Positions 10,521-18,748 of a stretch of 64,000 nt of DNA are shown piece by piece. The notes under the pieces were generated by a model, which worked only from the letters and a program-made list of their open reading frames with translations, ran no database searches and was not told the DNA's origin. This stretch comes from Ensifer sp. PDNC004. GTDB taxonomy: Bacteria > Pseudomonadota > Alphaproteobacteria > Rhizobiales > Rhizobiaceae. The translations under genes were made by a program, and so were the position numbers. The DNA lies in contig NZ_CP070353.1 of assembly GCF_016919405.1 (NCBI RefSeq), positions 1,240,001-1,304,000 on the forward strand, given 5' to 3'. Position 1 is the stretch's first letter. Each line of letters begins with the position of its first letter.

Positions 10521-11243
10521 TTAGTTGTCTGTGACGATGGTCGCGCGACCGCCGCCGGTCAATATTTCCGCAAAGCCACCCTTCTCGTGAATGGAGAAGA
10601 CAACGATCGGAATGGCATTTTCGCGTGCGAGCGCCACGGCGGCAACATCCATGACGGCAAGGCCCTTCTCGAGGACCTCGCTATGCGTCAGGCGGTCGAA
10701 GCGGGTCGCAGTCGGATCCTTCTTCGGGTCGGCGGAATAGATGCCATCGACCTGCGTGCCCTTGAAGATCGCCTGCGCGCCCATTTCGGCGGCGCGAAGG
10801 GCGGCGGCAGAATCGGTCGTGAAGAAGGGGTTGCCGGTGCCGCCGGCGAAGATCACGACGCGGCCGAGGGAAAGATGGTAGAGCGTTGCACGCTGCGAGA
10901 AGCTCTCGCAGATTTCCGGCATCGCGATGGCCGAGAGCACTACCGTGTCGATGTCGAGCTTGCGCAGCGACGTTGCGAGCGCCAACGCGTTGATCACGGT
11001 TGCCAGCATGCCCATGTGGTCGCCGGTCACCCGGTCGCCACCCTTGGAAGCGACGGCCACGCCGCGGAAGATGTTGCCGCCACCGACAACCACGCCCACT
11101 TCGACGCCCATGGCGCGAGCCTCAGCGATATCTGCGGCGATCCGGTCGGCGACCGCGACATCGATGCCGAAGCCCTGGCTGCCCATCAGGGCTTCGCCGG
11201 AGGCTTTGAGTAGAACGCGTTTGTAGAGTGGCTCGGCCGGCAT
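10521..11243 (-). CDS. pyrH: uridylate kinase PyrH
   Basis: PyrH phosphorylates UMP to UDP in pyrimidine nucleotide synthesis and is a hexamer of the amino-acid kinase fold. The 240-residue protein has the N-terminal [14 protein letters not shown], the [10 protein letters not shown] nucleotide loop and the [16 protein letters not shown] region. Two ATGs stand side by side; the second (11243) is chosen because AGGAG then lies five bases away instead of two. It lies between tsf and frr. Confidence 0.97.
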   Translation of the reverse strand: MPAEPLYKRVLLKASGEALMGSQGFGIDVAVADRIAADIAEARAMGVEVGVVVGGGNIFRGVAVASKGGDRVTGDHMGMLATVINALALATSLRKLDIDTVVLSAIAMPEICESFSQRATLYHLSLGRVVIFAGGTGNPFFTTDSAAALRAAEMGAQAIFKGTQVDGIYSADPKKDPTATRFDRLTHSEVLEKGLAVMDVAAVALARENAIPIVVFSIHEKGGFAEILTGGGRATIVTDN

Positions 11244-11381
11244 CATCGCTCCTGAACAGATCGGTGCGCGTGCGCGCGAAGGCGGCGCACAGCGCATAAG
11301 GACACATTGCGCTCCATGGTTTCAACCGCAACGGCGTATTTTCCGGCGGGTCCAGCGCATTGACGAAGCCGGATACACGAA

Positions 11382-11407
11382 GGGCACCGCGTTGTCACGC
11401 GATGCCC
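11382..11407 (-). terminator. hairpin between tsf and pyrH
   Basis: An imperfect stem (GGGCA and CGCGT arms with one mismatch, four-base loop) lies just after the tsf stop. It has no run of T after it on the minus strand, so it may be a weak terminator or an RNA processing or stabilising site rather than a full stop. It may set the ratio of EF-Ts to PyrH. Confidence 0.35.
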
Positions 11408-11435
11408 CAAGGTTTTCCCAATATGGGTGAAGAAA

Positions 11436-12359
11436 TCAGCCCTTGGCGACGGCTGCAACTTCTGCAGCGAAGTCGGACTCTTCCTTCTCGACGCCTTCGC
11501 CGAGCAGCAGGCGAGCCATGCCGGTGACTTCGATCGGTGCGCCAGCGAGCTTTTCAGCGTCCTTGACGGCCTGACCGACAGTGATTTCCGGGTTCATGAC
11601 GAAGGCCTGCGACAGCAGAGCGACTTCTTCGAAGAACTTGCGCATGCGGCCCTCGACCATCTTTTCGATGATGTTGTCCGGCTTGCCCGAAGCGCGCGAC
11701 TGTTCGATGAAGACGTTGCGCTCGCGCTCGGCAACAGCGGCGTCGACTTCGTCGGCGCGGATCGCGAGCGGGTTGGTCGCAGCGATGTGCATGGCGACCT
11801 GACGGCCGATCGAGTACAGCACTTCCTTGTCGCCGACCGACTTCAGCGCGACGAGAACGCCGAGCTTGCCGATGCCGTCGCCGGCAGCGTTGTGGATGTA
11901 GGTTGCAACAACGCCGTCTTCGACCTTGAGCAGAGCTGCGCGGCGCAGCGTCATGTTCTCGCCGATGGTGGCAATCGCATCCTTGATGGTCTCATCGACC
12001 GACTTGCCGGTTGCCGGGTAGTTTGCAGCGGCGATGGCTTCAACCGAGCCGTCGGTGGTCAGCGCTACATTGGCAACGCCGCGGACGAGCTCCTGGAAGG
12101 CTTCGTTGCGGGCAACGAAGTCGGTTTCGGAGTTGATTTCGACGACGACGGCCTTGACGCCACCGCTGACAATACCGATGAGGCCTTCAGCAGCCGTGCG
12201 GCCCGACTTCTTGTCGGCCTTGGCGATGCCCTTGGCGCGCAGCCAGTCGATCGCAGCTTCCATGTCGCCGTTGGTTTCGGCGAGCGCCTTCTTGCAGTCC
12301 ATCATGCCTGCGCCGGTCTTTTCGCGCAGTTCCTTCACCATTGCTGCAGTTACACTCAT
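11436..12359 (-). CDS. tsf: elongation factor Ts
   Basis: EF-Ts recycles EF-Tu from the GDP to the GTP form. The 307-residue product opens with a UBA-like domain ([19 protein letters not shown]), followed by the TDFV motif in [10 protein letters not shown] that contacts EF-Tu, and two core subdomains. The start is the ATG at 12359 and the length is typical. It is separated from rpsB upstream by 253 bases that contain a strong hairpin, so it may also have its own promoter. Confidence 0.98.
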   Translation of the reverse strand: MSVTAAMVKELREKTGAGMMDCKKALAETNGDMEAAIDWLRAKGIAKADKKSGRTAAEGLIGIVSGGVKAVVVEINSETDFVARNEAFQELVRGVANVALTTDGSVEAIAAANYPATGKSVDETIKDAIATIGENMTLRRAALLKVEDGVVATYIHNAAGDGIGKLGVLVALKSVGDKEVLYSIGRQVAMHIAATNPLAIRADEVDAAVAERERNVFIEQSRASGKPDNIIEKMVEGRMRKFFEEVALLSQAFVMNPEITVGQAVKDAEKLAGAPIEVTGMARLLLGEGVEKEESDFAAEVAAVAKG

Positions 12360-12524
12360 CTTATTGCCTCTTTGTCTGTTGGTTGGCGCGCTGCCCTTGA
12401 GGGCGCGGTACCAGGAGGTGTGGCAGGGAATGGCTTTTCATTGTGACACCGTGATGACTGCATCATCGCGGGCATTGTGCGGATCCAAGGATCCGAACGG
12501 ATCGGCGCCACCCCTGGCTGAAAA

Positions 12525-12565
12525 GAACAAGGCCGTTTTGACTTTCATCACAAACGGCCTTGTCC
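12525..12565 (-). terminator. strong intrinsic terminator between rpsB and tsf
   Basis: On the minus strand a perfect 12-bp stem (ACAAGGCCGTTT paired with AAACGGCCTTGT, 13-base loop) is followed by TTCTTTT. This is a classic rho-independent terminator right after rpsB. It implies that part or all of the rpsB transcript stops here and that tsf depends on read-through or a separate promoter. Confidence 0.85.
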
Positions 12566-12612
12566 CGACATTTCATTGGGGGCGGCAGAGTTTATCTGCC
12601 GCCAAGGCCCGA

Positions 12613-13380
12613 TCAGGCGTCGGAGGCCTCGTCGAGCGCCGGCTCAACCGGAGCTTCGGCGGATGCGCCGAGGTCACGGCCCGATGCGCCCTGCTGGCGT
12701 GCGATGCCGTCGATGGCAGCGCGTGCGATGAGGTCGCAGTAGAGAGCGATGGCGCGCGAAGCGTCGTCGTTGCCCGGGATCGGATAGTCGATCTGGTCCG
12801 GATCGCAGTTCGAGTCGATGACTGCGACAACCGGGATGCCGAGGCGCTTGGCTTCGTCGATCGCGATCGATTCCTTGTTGGTGTCGATGATGAACATCAG
12901 GTCCGGCGTGCCGCCCATGTCGCGGATACCGCCGAGAGCGCGGTTCAGCTTTTCGCGTTCGCGCTCGAGGTTCAGGCGTTCCTTCTTGGTGAAGCCCGAA
13001 GCTTCCGAAGCGAGGATTTCGTCGAGCTTGCGCAGGCGCTGGATCGAGTTCGAAATCGTCTTCCAGTTGGTCATCATGCCGCCGAGCCAGCGAGCGTTGA
13101 CGTAGTACTGGGCCGAACGCTTGGCAGCGTCAGCGATGATTTCGGACGCCTGGCGCTTGGTACCGACGAACAGAACGCGGCCGCCGTTGGCAACGGTGTC
13201 GCTGACGATCTGCAGGGCGCGCGACAGCATCGGCACGGTCTGCGCGAGGTCGATGATGTGAACATTGTTGCGATCGCCGAAAATGTACGGCTTCATCTTC
13301 GGGTTCCAGCGGTGCGTCTGGTGGCCGAAGTGAACGCCAGCTTCCAGAAGCTGACGCATGCTAAAATCAGGCAATGCCAT
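12613..13380 (-). CDS. rpsB: 30S ribosomal protein S2
   Basis: S2 is a late-assembling protein of the small ribosomal subunit. The 255-residue product starts [20 protein letters not shown] and shows the conserved HRWNPKM, IHIIDL-type and FVGTKRQA segments, then an acidic C-terminal tail. An upstream in-frame stretch of 21 codons was excluded; AAAGGAGAAAAGGC before the ATG at 13380 is a good ribosome-binding site. It is the first gene of rpsB-tsf-pyrH-frr. The 182-base leader may hold an autoregulatory RNA, but I cannot prove one by eye. Confidence 0.98.
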   Translation of the reverse strand: MALPDFSMRQLLEAGVHFGHQTHRWNPKMKPYIFGDRNNVHIIDLAQTVPMLSRALQIVSDTVANGGRVLFVGTKRQASEIIADAAKRSAQYYVNARWLGGMMTNWKTISNSIQRLRKLDEILASEASGFTKKERLNLEREREKLNRALGGIRDMGGTPDLMFIIDTNKESIAIDEAKRLGIPVVAVIDSNCDPDQIDYPIPGNDDASRAIALYCDLIARAAIDGIARQQGASGRDLGASAEAPVEPALDEASDA

Positions 13381-13562
13381 GCCTTTTCTCCTTTTCCGGT
13401 TGAACCTCCGCGAAGCGTCGAGCATGTCTTTCGACCGGCCCACCGGCGGAACGATCCGGATTTCTCCCGGAACATCCCAAGCTTCACGTGTGGAATGGGC
13501 AGCCCCTTAACGGCAACCGCCCGATAAATCAAGCCGCAAACGCCGCTTTTTACCGCAATCGG

Positions 13563-14390
13563 CTATTTGCAGTCCTCGGATTTGAACACTTCGAGGTCCG
13601 CAAGCTTGCCGCTCAGGACGAAATCGCCGTAGTCCATCGTCAGGTCGCGGGTGATCCCGTTCTCGTAGAGCTTGAACGACATGCGGTAGATCGGCAGCGC
13701 GTCGCCGCTCTTGTCGTCGTTGAAATATGAGATCGTCACCGGCCAGTAGTTGTCGCCGCTGAGCTTGCCCGCCTTGCCGGCATCCGGCTCGTCCGCCGAG
13801 GGTTTGCGCGACTTGCCGACGAAGGTCGAGGTGATCAGGGTCTTGTCGCCCGAATCGGAGCCGTCGAAGATGCGTGCCTCAAAGAGGCTCTCGCCCTTCT
13901 TCGCCCGCGAGATCACTTCCATCATGTGCGCGGTCGGAAACCGGCTCGCCGCGAGTTCTATTTCGCGCTTGTCGGGCGCGGTCAGTTCGACCTTGACGCC
14001 CGCCTTATCCTCATGCGCCGTCCCGCGCACTTCCTTGTCCAACTTCTCGTCGGTGAAGGAGCGGGTCAGGAAGCGGAAGTTACCGTTCTTCAAGTCCTCG
14101 TAGGTGGTCGTCTGCTGATCGGTCAGACGCACTTCCTCGCCGGTATCGACCTGGGTGACGAAACGGAAGCTGACGGTATAGCCGGCACAGGCCGAGCCAT
14201 TGAACTCGTAGACCATGCGACCATACATGCCGGCGATACCGGAACGATCCGACGCATCCTTGAGTTCGAGATCATAGACGGCACGGTGCGGCACAAGGGC
14301 GTTTGCGTACGCCGCCGTGGCGCCCGATAGTGTCATGACGGCGAAACAGGCGCTGCCCAAAGTGACGAGACCGAAGCCTTTATGAAACAT
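13563..14390 (-). CDS. eipB: envelope integrity protein EipB (DUF1849)
   Basis: The 275-residue product matches the DUF1849/EipB family of periplasmic proteins. In Brucella the family forms a beta-spiral fold, supports cell-envelope integrity and is linked genetically to a TPR protein. A signal peptide ends near AYA-N30. Two cysteines, C68 (in GSACAGY) and C274 (penultimate residue), sit where the Brucella protein forms its conserved disulphide. It lies upstream of rpsB on the same strand with 182 bases between them, so it is probably a separate unit. The ligand is unknown. I am confident of the family and less so of the physiological role in this organism. Confidence 0.85.
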   Translation of the reverse strand: MFHKGFGLVTLGSACFAVMTLSGATAAYANALVPHRAVYDLELKDASDRSGIAGMYGRMVYEFNGSACAGYTVSFRFVTQVDTGEEVRLTDQQTTTYEDLKNGNFRFLTRSFTDEKLDKEVRGTAHEDKAGVKVELTAPDKREIELAASRFPTAHMMEVISRAKKGESLFEARIFDGSDSGDKTLITSTFVGKSRKPSADEPDAGKAGKLSGDNYWPVTISYFNDDKSGDALPIYRMSFKLYENGITRDLTMDYGDFVLSGKLADLEVFKSEDCK

Positions 14391-14534
14391 CCGTTTCCTC
14401 CTGTTGGACTCGCCGGCAATGCTATAAACAAGCGTTCGGCAGAAGCGAGGCGGCGTTCGCAGGAAAAGCCGGCGCCCGCCGCGATCCGGCCTGAATGCAG
14501 GATTTTAACACAAAAGACAACAATGGAGCTTTCC

Positions 14535-15002
14535 ATGTCGGCAGAGATCGAAGCGCGCCTCAAGGACCTCGGAGTGACCCTTCCCCAGGCTGCGACCCCG
14601 GTTGCAAACTACGTGCCCTACGTCATCAGCGGCTCGATGCTCTACATCTCCGGACAGCTTCCGATGGAAGACGGCAAGGTCGCCGTGACCGGTATCGTCG
14701 GCAAGGATGTGGACGTTGCCCTCGCACAGCGCGCCGCCGAACTCTGCTCGATCAACATCCTCGCCCAGGCCAAGGCAGCACTCGGCGGCGATCTCGGGCG
14801 CATCCGCCGCCTGGTGAAGATCAATGGCTTCGTCGCCTCGACCCCGGAATTCGTCGAGCAGCACCTCGTTATCAACGGCGCGTCCAACCTGCTCGCCACC
14901 GTGCTCGGTGAAGCCGGCAAGCATGCGCGTGCCGCCGTCGGCATGGCTTCCCTGCCCTTCAACGCCGCCGTCGAGATCGACGCCGTCATCGAAATCGCCT
15001 GA
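14535..15002 (+). CDS. RidA family protein (YjgF/YER057c/UK114)
   Basis: RidA proteins are trimeric and hydrolyse reactive enamine/imine intermediates released by PLP enzymes; many paralogues have other, unknown substrates. The 155-residue product belongs to the longer subgroup of COG0251. The arginine (R132) and the C-terminal acidic residue (E148) that bind the carboxylate and activate water in true RidA are present. The ATG at 14535 has GGAG six bases upstream; an ATG four codons earlier has none. It starts a plus-strand run with the phosphodiesterase, acyltransferase and HIT genes. Confidence 0.85.
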   Translation: MSAEIEARLKDLGVTLPQAATPVANYVPYVISGSMLYISGQLPMEDGKVAVTGIVGKDVDVALAQRAAELCSINILAQAKAALGGDLGRIRRLVKINGFVASTPEFVEQHLVINGASNLLATVLGEAGKHARAAVGMASLPFNAAVEIDAVIEIA

Positions 15003-15015
15003 CAGAGTGCCCGAC

Positions 15016-15741
15016 ATGGCTGACATTTCCTGGCTGAAGGCCCAACCGATTGCCCATCGCGGCTATCACGACATGAACAAGCAGGTGTGGGAGAATACGC
15101 TTTCGGCTTTCTCCCGCGCCGTCGACGCCGGCTTCGCGATCGAATGCGACCTGCAATATACCGCAGACAGTATTCCGGTTGTCTTCCACGATGACGACAC
15201 AGAGCGCCTTTGCGGCATCAAGGGCGACGTTCGGTCGCGCACCGCCGGCGAACTCGGCCTGATGGCGATCGGCGGCACGAAGGACAAAGTGCCGACGTTG
15301 ACGCAGATGCTGCGCCTGGTCGCCGGCAAGGTGCCGCTCGTCATCGAACTCAAGGGCCGCAAGGGCGACGATGAAGGCTTTGCCGCTGCCGTGCTCGAAA
15401 CGCTCGAAGGCTACAAGGGTCACGTTGCCCTGATGAGCTTCGACCATTGGCTGCTCAAGGACCTGAAGGCGCTCGACGCGCCCTACCCGCTGGGCCTCAC
15501 CGCGGAAGGCGCCAATCCTGAGATCTTCTTCGTGCACGAAGAAGCCATGCAGCTCGGGCTCGATTTCATCTCCTATCACTACGGCCACCTGCCGAACTCG
15601 TTCATCACCAAGGAACGGACGCTCGGCAAGACGATCATCACCTGGACCGTGCGCGACCGGCAGGCCGAAGCCTACACGTTTGCCCATGCGGATCAGATGA
15701 CCTTCGAGGGTTTCGACCCGCGGGAGGCCCTGGTTTCCTAA
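15016..15741 (+). CDS. glycerophosphodiester phosphodiesterase
   Basis: This 241-residue protein is a GDPD-family TIM barrel. H14-R15 (AHRG), E43 and D45 (IECDLQ) and H58 (VVFHDD) are the family's metal and catalytic residues. It has no signal peptide, so it acts in the cytosol, probably on glycerophosphodiesters from phospholipid turnover. The start lies 13 bases after the ridA-like stop, and the next gene follows within five bases, so the three genes are likely co-transcribed. The exact substrate cannot be read from the sequence. Confidence 0.88.
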   Translation: MADISWLKAQPIAHRGYHDMNKQVWENTLSAFSRAVDAGFAIECDLQYTADSIPVVFHDDDTERLCGIKGDVRSRTAGELGLMAIGGTKDKVPTLTQMLRLVAGKVPLVIELKGRKGDDEGFAAAVLETLEGYKGHVALMSFDHWLLKDLKALDAPYPLGLTAEGANPEIFFVHEEAMQLGLDFISYHYGHLPNSFITKERTLGKTIITWTVRDRQAEAYTFAHADQMTFEGFDPREALVS

Positions 15742-15745
15742 CGTG

Positions 15746-16933
15746 ATGTCAGACGCTGTCACCCTCCGCATCGCGCAATCCTTCACCGATTTACCGGCGG
15801 CACGCTGGAACGTGCTGTCCGGTGCATCGAAGGCGTTTCCCGGCGGCGTCTACAATCCCTTCCTCTCGCATGCCTATCTTTCGGCGCTCGAGGAGTCCGG
15901 GTCGGCGACGGCCAAGACCGGCTGGCTCGGCCAGCATCTGTTGCTCGAAGGCGGCGATGGCCAATTGCGCGGCGGCCTCGTCTGCTATCTGAAGAGCCAC
16001 AGCCAGGGCGAATACGTTTTCGACCACGGCTGGGCCGACGCCTTTGAGCGCGCCGGCGGCCGCTACTACCCGAAACTGCAAAGCTCCATCCCGTTTACGC
16101 CTGCGACCGGACCACGGCTGCTTACGGCACCGGATGAAAACACGAGCGCCGTTCAGGATGCGCTTGCGGCGGGCTTGAAGGAGCTTGCCCGCAGACACGA
16201 TGTCTCATCGGCCCATGTGACTTTCGTGCCCGAAGCCGAGATCCCTGCGCTTGAGCGCGCCGGGTTTCTGCACCGCACAGACCAGCAATTCCACTTCACC
16301 AATGAAGGCTATGGCTCCCACGCCGATTTTCTGGAGACCCTTGCCTCACGCAAGCGCAAGGCGCTGAAGAAGGAGCGCAGGGCTGCGCTCGAAAACGGCA
16401 TTTCGATCGACTGGCTGACCGGCAGCGACCTGACGGAAGCGATCTGGGACGAGTTTTTCGCCTTCTACATGGACACCGGCGGACGTAAATGGGGCCGCCC
16501 CTATCTGACGCGCGCGTTCTATTCGTTGATCGGCGAGCGCATGGCTGACGATATCCTGCTGGTGATGGCGCGCCGCAACGGCCGCTACATCGCCGGCGCG
16601 ATCAACTTCATCGGCGGCGATGCGCTCTACGGTCGCCACTGGGGCTGCATCGAGGATCACCCGTTCCTGCATTTCGAGGTCTGCTATCACCAGGCGATCG
16701 ATTTCGCGATCGCCAAGGGGCTGAAGCGAGTCGAGGCCGGCGCCCAGGGTGAGCACAAGCTTGCGCGCGGCTACATGCCCGTTACCACCCATTCCGCCCA
16801 TTTCATCACGCATCCGGGGCTCGCCCGCGCCGTCGGCGACTATCTTCAGCGCGAGCGCAGGGATGTGGAGGAAACCGGCGAAATTCTTGCAGAACATGGA
16901 CCTTTCCGCAAAGGTGAACGGCAGGACGACTGA
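15746..16933 (+). CDS. COG3146 GNAT-like acyltransferase (DUF482)
   Basis: The 395-residue protein matches the COG3146 family, which is related to GNAT and FemAB acyltransferases. It has the family's conserved core: FDHGWADAFERAGG, PKLQSSIPFTPATGPR, SRKRKALKKERR, YGRHWGC and GAQGEHKLARGYMPV. There is no signal peptide or membrane segment. The acceptor and donor are unknown; some annotations call it a peptidoglycan-related transferase, but that is not shown here. I chose the ATG at 15746 over the GTG one codon earlier. It is probably in one operon with the phosphodiesterase gene upstream and the HIT gene downstream. Confidence 0.8.
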   Translation: MSDAVTLRIAQSFTDLPAARWNVLSGASKAFPGGVYNPFLSHAYLSALEESGSATAKTGWLGQHLLLEGGDGQLRGGLVCYLKSHSQGEYVFDHGWADAFERAGGRYYPKLQSSIPFTPATGPRLLTAPDENTSAVQDALAAGLKELARRHDVSSAHVTFVPEAEIPALERAGFLHRTDQQFHFTNEGYGSHADFLETLASRKRKALKKERRAALENGISIDWLTGSDLTEAIWDEFFAFYMDTGGRKWGRPYLTRAFYSLIGERMADDILLVMARRNGRYIAGAINFIGGDALYGRHWGCIEDHPFLHFEVCYHQAIDFAIAKGLKRVEAGAQGEHKLARGYMPVTTHSAHFITHPGLARAVGDYLQRERRDVEETGEILAEHGPFRKGERQDD

Positions 16934-16976
16934 ACCGCTTTTCGTGAAAGCCGGCTTCATTACACGAGGAAGAACA

Positions 16977-17393
16977 ATGAGCTACGACGACAACAACATC
17001 TTCGCCAAGATCCTGCGCGGCGAAATTCCCTCGCATCGCGTCTATGAAGACGACGCGACGATCGCCTTCATGGATGTCATGCCGCAGGCCGAAGGCCACC
17101 TGCTCGTGGTGCCGAAATCCCCCTCACGCAACCTGCTCGACGCCGATGCCGCAACGCTGCCGGCACTGATTGCTACCGTGCAGAAACTGGCCGTTGCCGC
17201 CAAGGAAGCTTTCGACGCCGATGGCGTGACGATCATGCAGTTCAACGAAGCGCCGGCCGGACAGTCGGTCTTCCATCTGCATTTCCACGTCATTCCGCGG
17301 CAAGCAGGCGTGCCGCTGAAGCCGCATTCCGGCACGATGGAAGACGGCGCCATCCTCGCGGCCAACGCGGAAAAGGTACGGCAGGCGCTCTAA
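16977..17393 (+). CDS. HIT family nucleotide hydrolase
   Basis: The 138-residue protein has the histidine triad HLHFHVIPR (H100, H102, H104), the catalytic site for hydrolysing nucleoside phosphoramidates or dinucleotide polyphosphates. It has the standard Hint-like length and the N-terminal FAKILRGEIPSHRVYED signature. GAGGAAGAAC before the ATG is a good ribosome-binding site. A terminator follows at 17425, so it closes the small plus-strand operon. Confidence 0.92.
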   Translation: MSYDDNNIFAKILRGEIPSHRVYEDDATIAFMDVMPQAEGHLLVVPKSPSRNLLDADAATLPALIATVQKLAVAAKEAFDADGVTIMQFNEAPAGQSVFHLHFHVIPRQAGVPLKPHSGTMEDGAILAANAEKVRQAL

Positions 17394-17424
17394 TCGCGCT
17401 CACGTCATCCACGCTGGGAACCAG

Positions 17425-17446
17425 GAGCCGGCGGCGCCGGCTCTTT
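17425..17446 (+). terminator. terminator after the HIT gene
   Basis: A perfect 8-bp stem (GAGCCGGC / GCCGGCTC) with a three-base loop, followed by TTT, ends 32 bases past the HIT stop. It is short of a long T run, but the stem is very stable. The convergent azlD gene ends 34 bases further on, and the hairpin may serve both directions. Confidence 0.65.
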
Positions 17447-17479
17447 AACAGACGGTCAGGTGGAAGACCTCGCCCCGGC

Positions 17480-17824
17480 CTAAAAACCCAACCACCACAG
17501 GCCCAGCGCCAACGCGGCAATCGATGACGCGATCCCGATTGCCGGCTTTCGTCCAAACAGGAAGAAGGCGGCAGCCCCAAACCCGACGGCACCGGCGCGC
17601 AGCCAGAGCGGGGATTGTTCGAGTACACCGGTCGGATAGAGAATGAGCTTTGCGATGACCGCTGCGACCAGCGCGGTGGCGACAGCCCTCACCCAGTTCA
17701 GTGCCTCGGAATCATCGCGCAGCTTGTTGCCGGTAATGACACCCAGCCAGCGCCAGATGTCGGTCGCCAGCCAGCCGGCAATCGCGATGAAGACATAGGC
17801 CCACCACCCATCCTGCCAGGTCAT
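17480..17824 (-). CDS. azlD: AzlD family transporter subunit
   Basis: The 114-residue protein is the small membrane partner of AzlC-type exporters for branched-chain amino acids or other small substrates. It has about four hydrophobic helices with the family features WLATDIWRWLGV and WVRAVATALVAAV. Its ATG overlaps the azlC stop by four bases, so the two subunits are made together. The substrate is unknown. Confidence 0.85.
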   Translation of the reverse strand: MTWQDGWWAYVFIAIAGWLATDIWRWLGVITGNKLRDDSEALNWVRAVATALVAAVIAKLILYPTGVLEQSPLWLRAGAVGFGAAAFFLFGRKPAIGIASSIAALALGLWWLGF

Positions 17825-18558
17825 GCTCCCACCTCCTTGCGGCGGCGCCAGAAGCGCTCGATGAGCCAGGCGAGCGTGCCGCCGACAAGGCCGGCCAGCA
17901 GAATGTCGAATTCCGGAAACAGCCAGTAGAACAGCGGCCCGCCGGCAAGGCCGAAGAGCAACGCCACGTAGACGACGGGATGGCGCGCCGAATGCCAGAT
18001 CGACGCGAGGAAGTAGACCGGCGTCAGGAAGAAAAGGCAGCCGGCGACGATTGGCGGAAAATCAGCGACGAAGTGGTAGACGACGGCGACGAGCAACATA
18101 TTTGCCGCCACCAGAGTGATGCCGAAGCCGGCGAAAAAGGCGACGCGCCGCTCACGCGGCACCTGCGGCACCTTCTCCATCGCGAACACCCAGGCGGTGA
18201 TCGCGACAAAATGCGACAGGAAGAGCAGAAGCCAAGTCGGCGTGCGTGACCCGCGCAATTCCGGTATCAGCGCGGCGACCATCGGCATCAATCGAACGGA
18301 CGACAGCGAGACCGCGAGGAAGGCGGTCGCGAGACCCGCGCCACTCATCATCGAGCTCACGAGAATGACCTTGGCCGGGAGCGCCCAGACCATGCCGACC
18401 ATGAAGACCACTTGCTCGACCTGGATGCCGGCCTGGGCCGTCAGCGAACAGAAGCCGACAAAGGACAGCATCAGAATGAAGGCCGGCAGGCTGAAGATGC
18501 CGCGCATGCCTTTCCCGAACCAGGCGAGCGAAGATTGCTCGTCTTCTTCTCTCTTCAT
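17821..18558 (-). CDS. azlC: AzlC family permease
   Basis: The 245-residue inner-membrane protein is the large subunit of an AzlCD export pair, as in BrnFE of Corynebacterium. It has about seven to eight hydrophobic segments; the loop containing RLMPMVAALIPELRG is the family's conserved cytosolic motif. It forms a two-gene operon with azlD. No regulator gene stands next to it. Substrate choice (branched-chain amino acids or others) is inference from the family only. Confidence 0.87.
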   Translation of the reverse strand: MKREEDEQSSLAWFGKGMRGIFSLPAFILMLSFVGFCSLTAQAGIQVEQVVFMVGMVWALPAKVILVSSMMSGAGLATAFLAVSLSSVRLMPMVAALIPELRGSRTPTWLLLFLSHFVAITAWVFAMEKVPQVPRERRVAFFAGFGITLVAANMLLVAVVYHFVADFPPIVAGCLFFLTPVYFLASIWHSARHPVVYVALLFGLAGGPLFYWLFPEFDILLAGLVGGTLAWLIERFWRRRKEVGA

Positions 18559-18696
18559 CGGCGATTCCGGATTGTTTCCAACTCGACCACGACGACCCAG
18601 GATCGAATCGTCCGGGATCAGTAAAGCCGAATATAGGCTATCGGACCGGCCCGCGGGCGGAAAACCACGCTGGGGTTCCTATTTCGTCCTCAAAGA

Positions 18697-18726
18697 AAAA
18701 CAGCGCCGGATGGTTTGCATCCGGCG
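18697..18726 (-). terminator. terminator after clpA
   Basis: On the minus strand a 10-bp stem (GCGCCGGATG / CATCCGGCGC, five-base loop) is followed by TGTTTTTCTTT, 22 bases past the clpA stop codon. It is a convincing intrinsic terminator for clpS-clpA. Confidence 0.88.
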
Positions 18727-18748
18727 CCGTCGAACGTGTCTTGCGGGG

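Noticed and set aside
13381..13562. A riboswitch or ribosomal-protein leader RNA ahead of rpsB
   Set aside because: The gap is the right size, but I could not fold a convincing conserved structure by eye.
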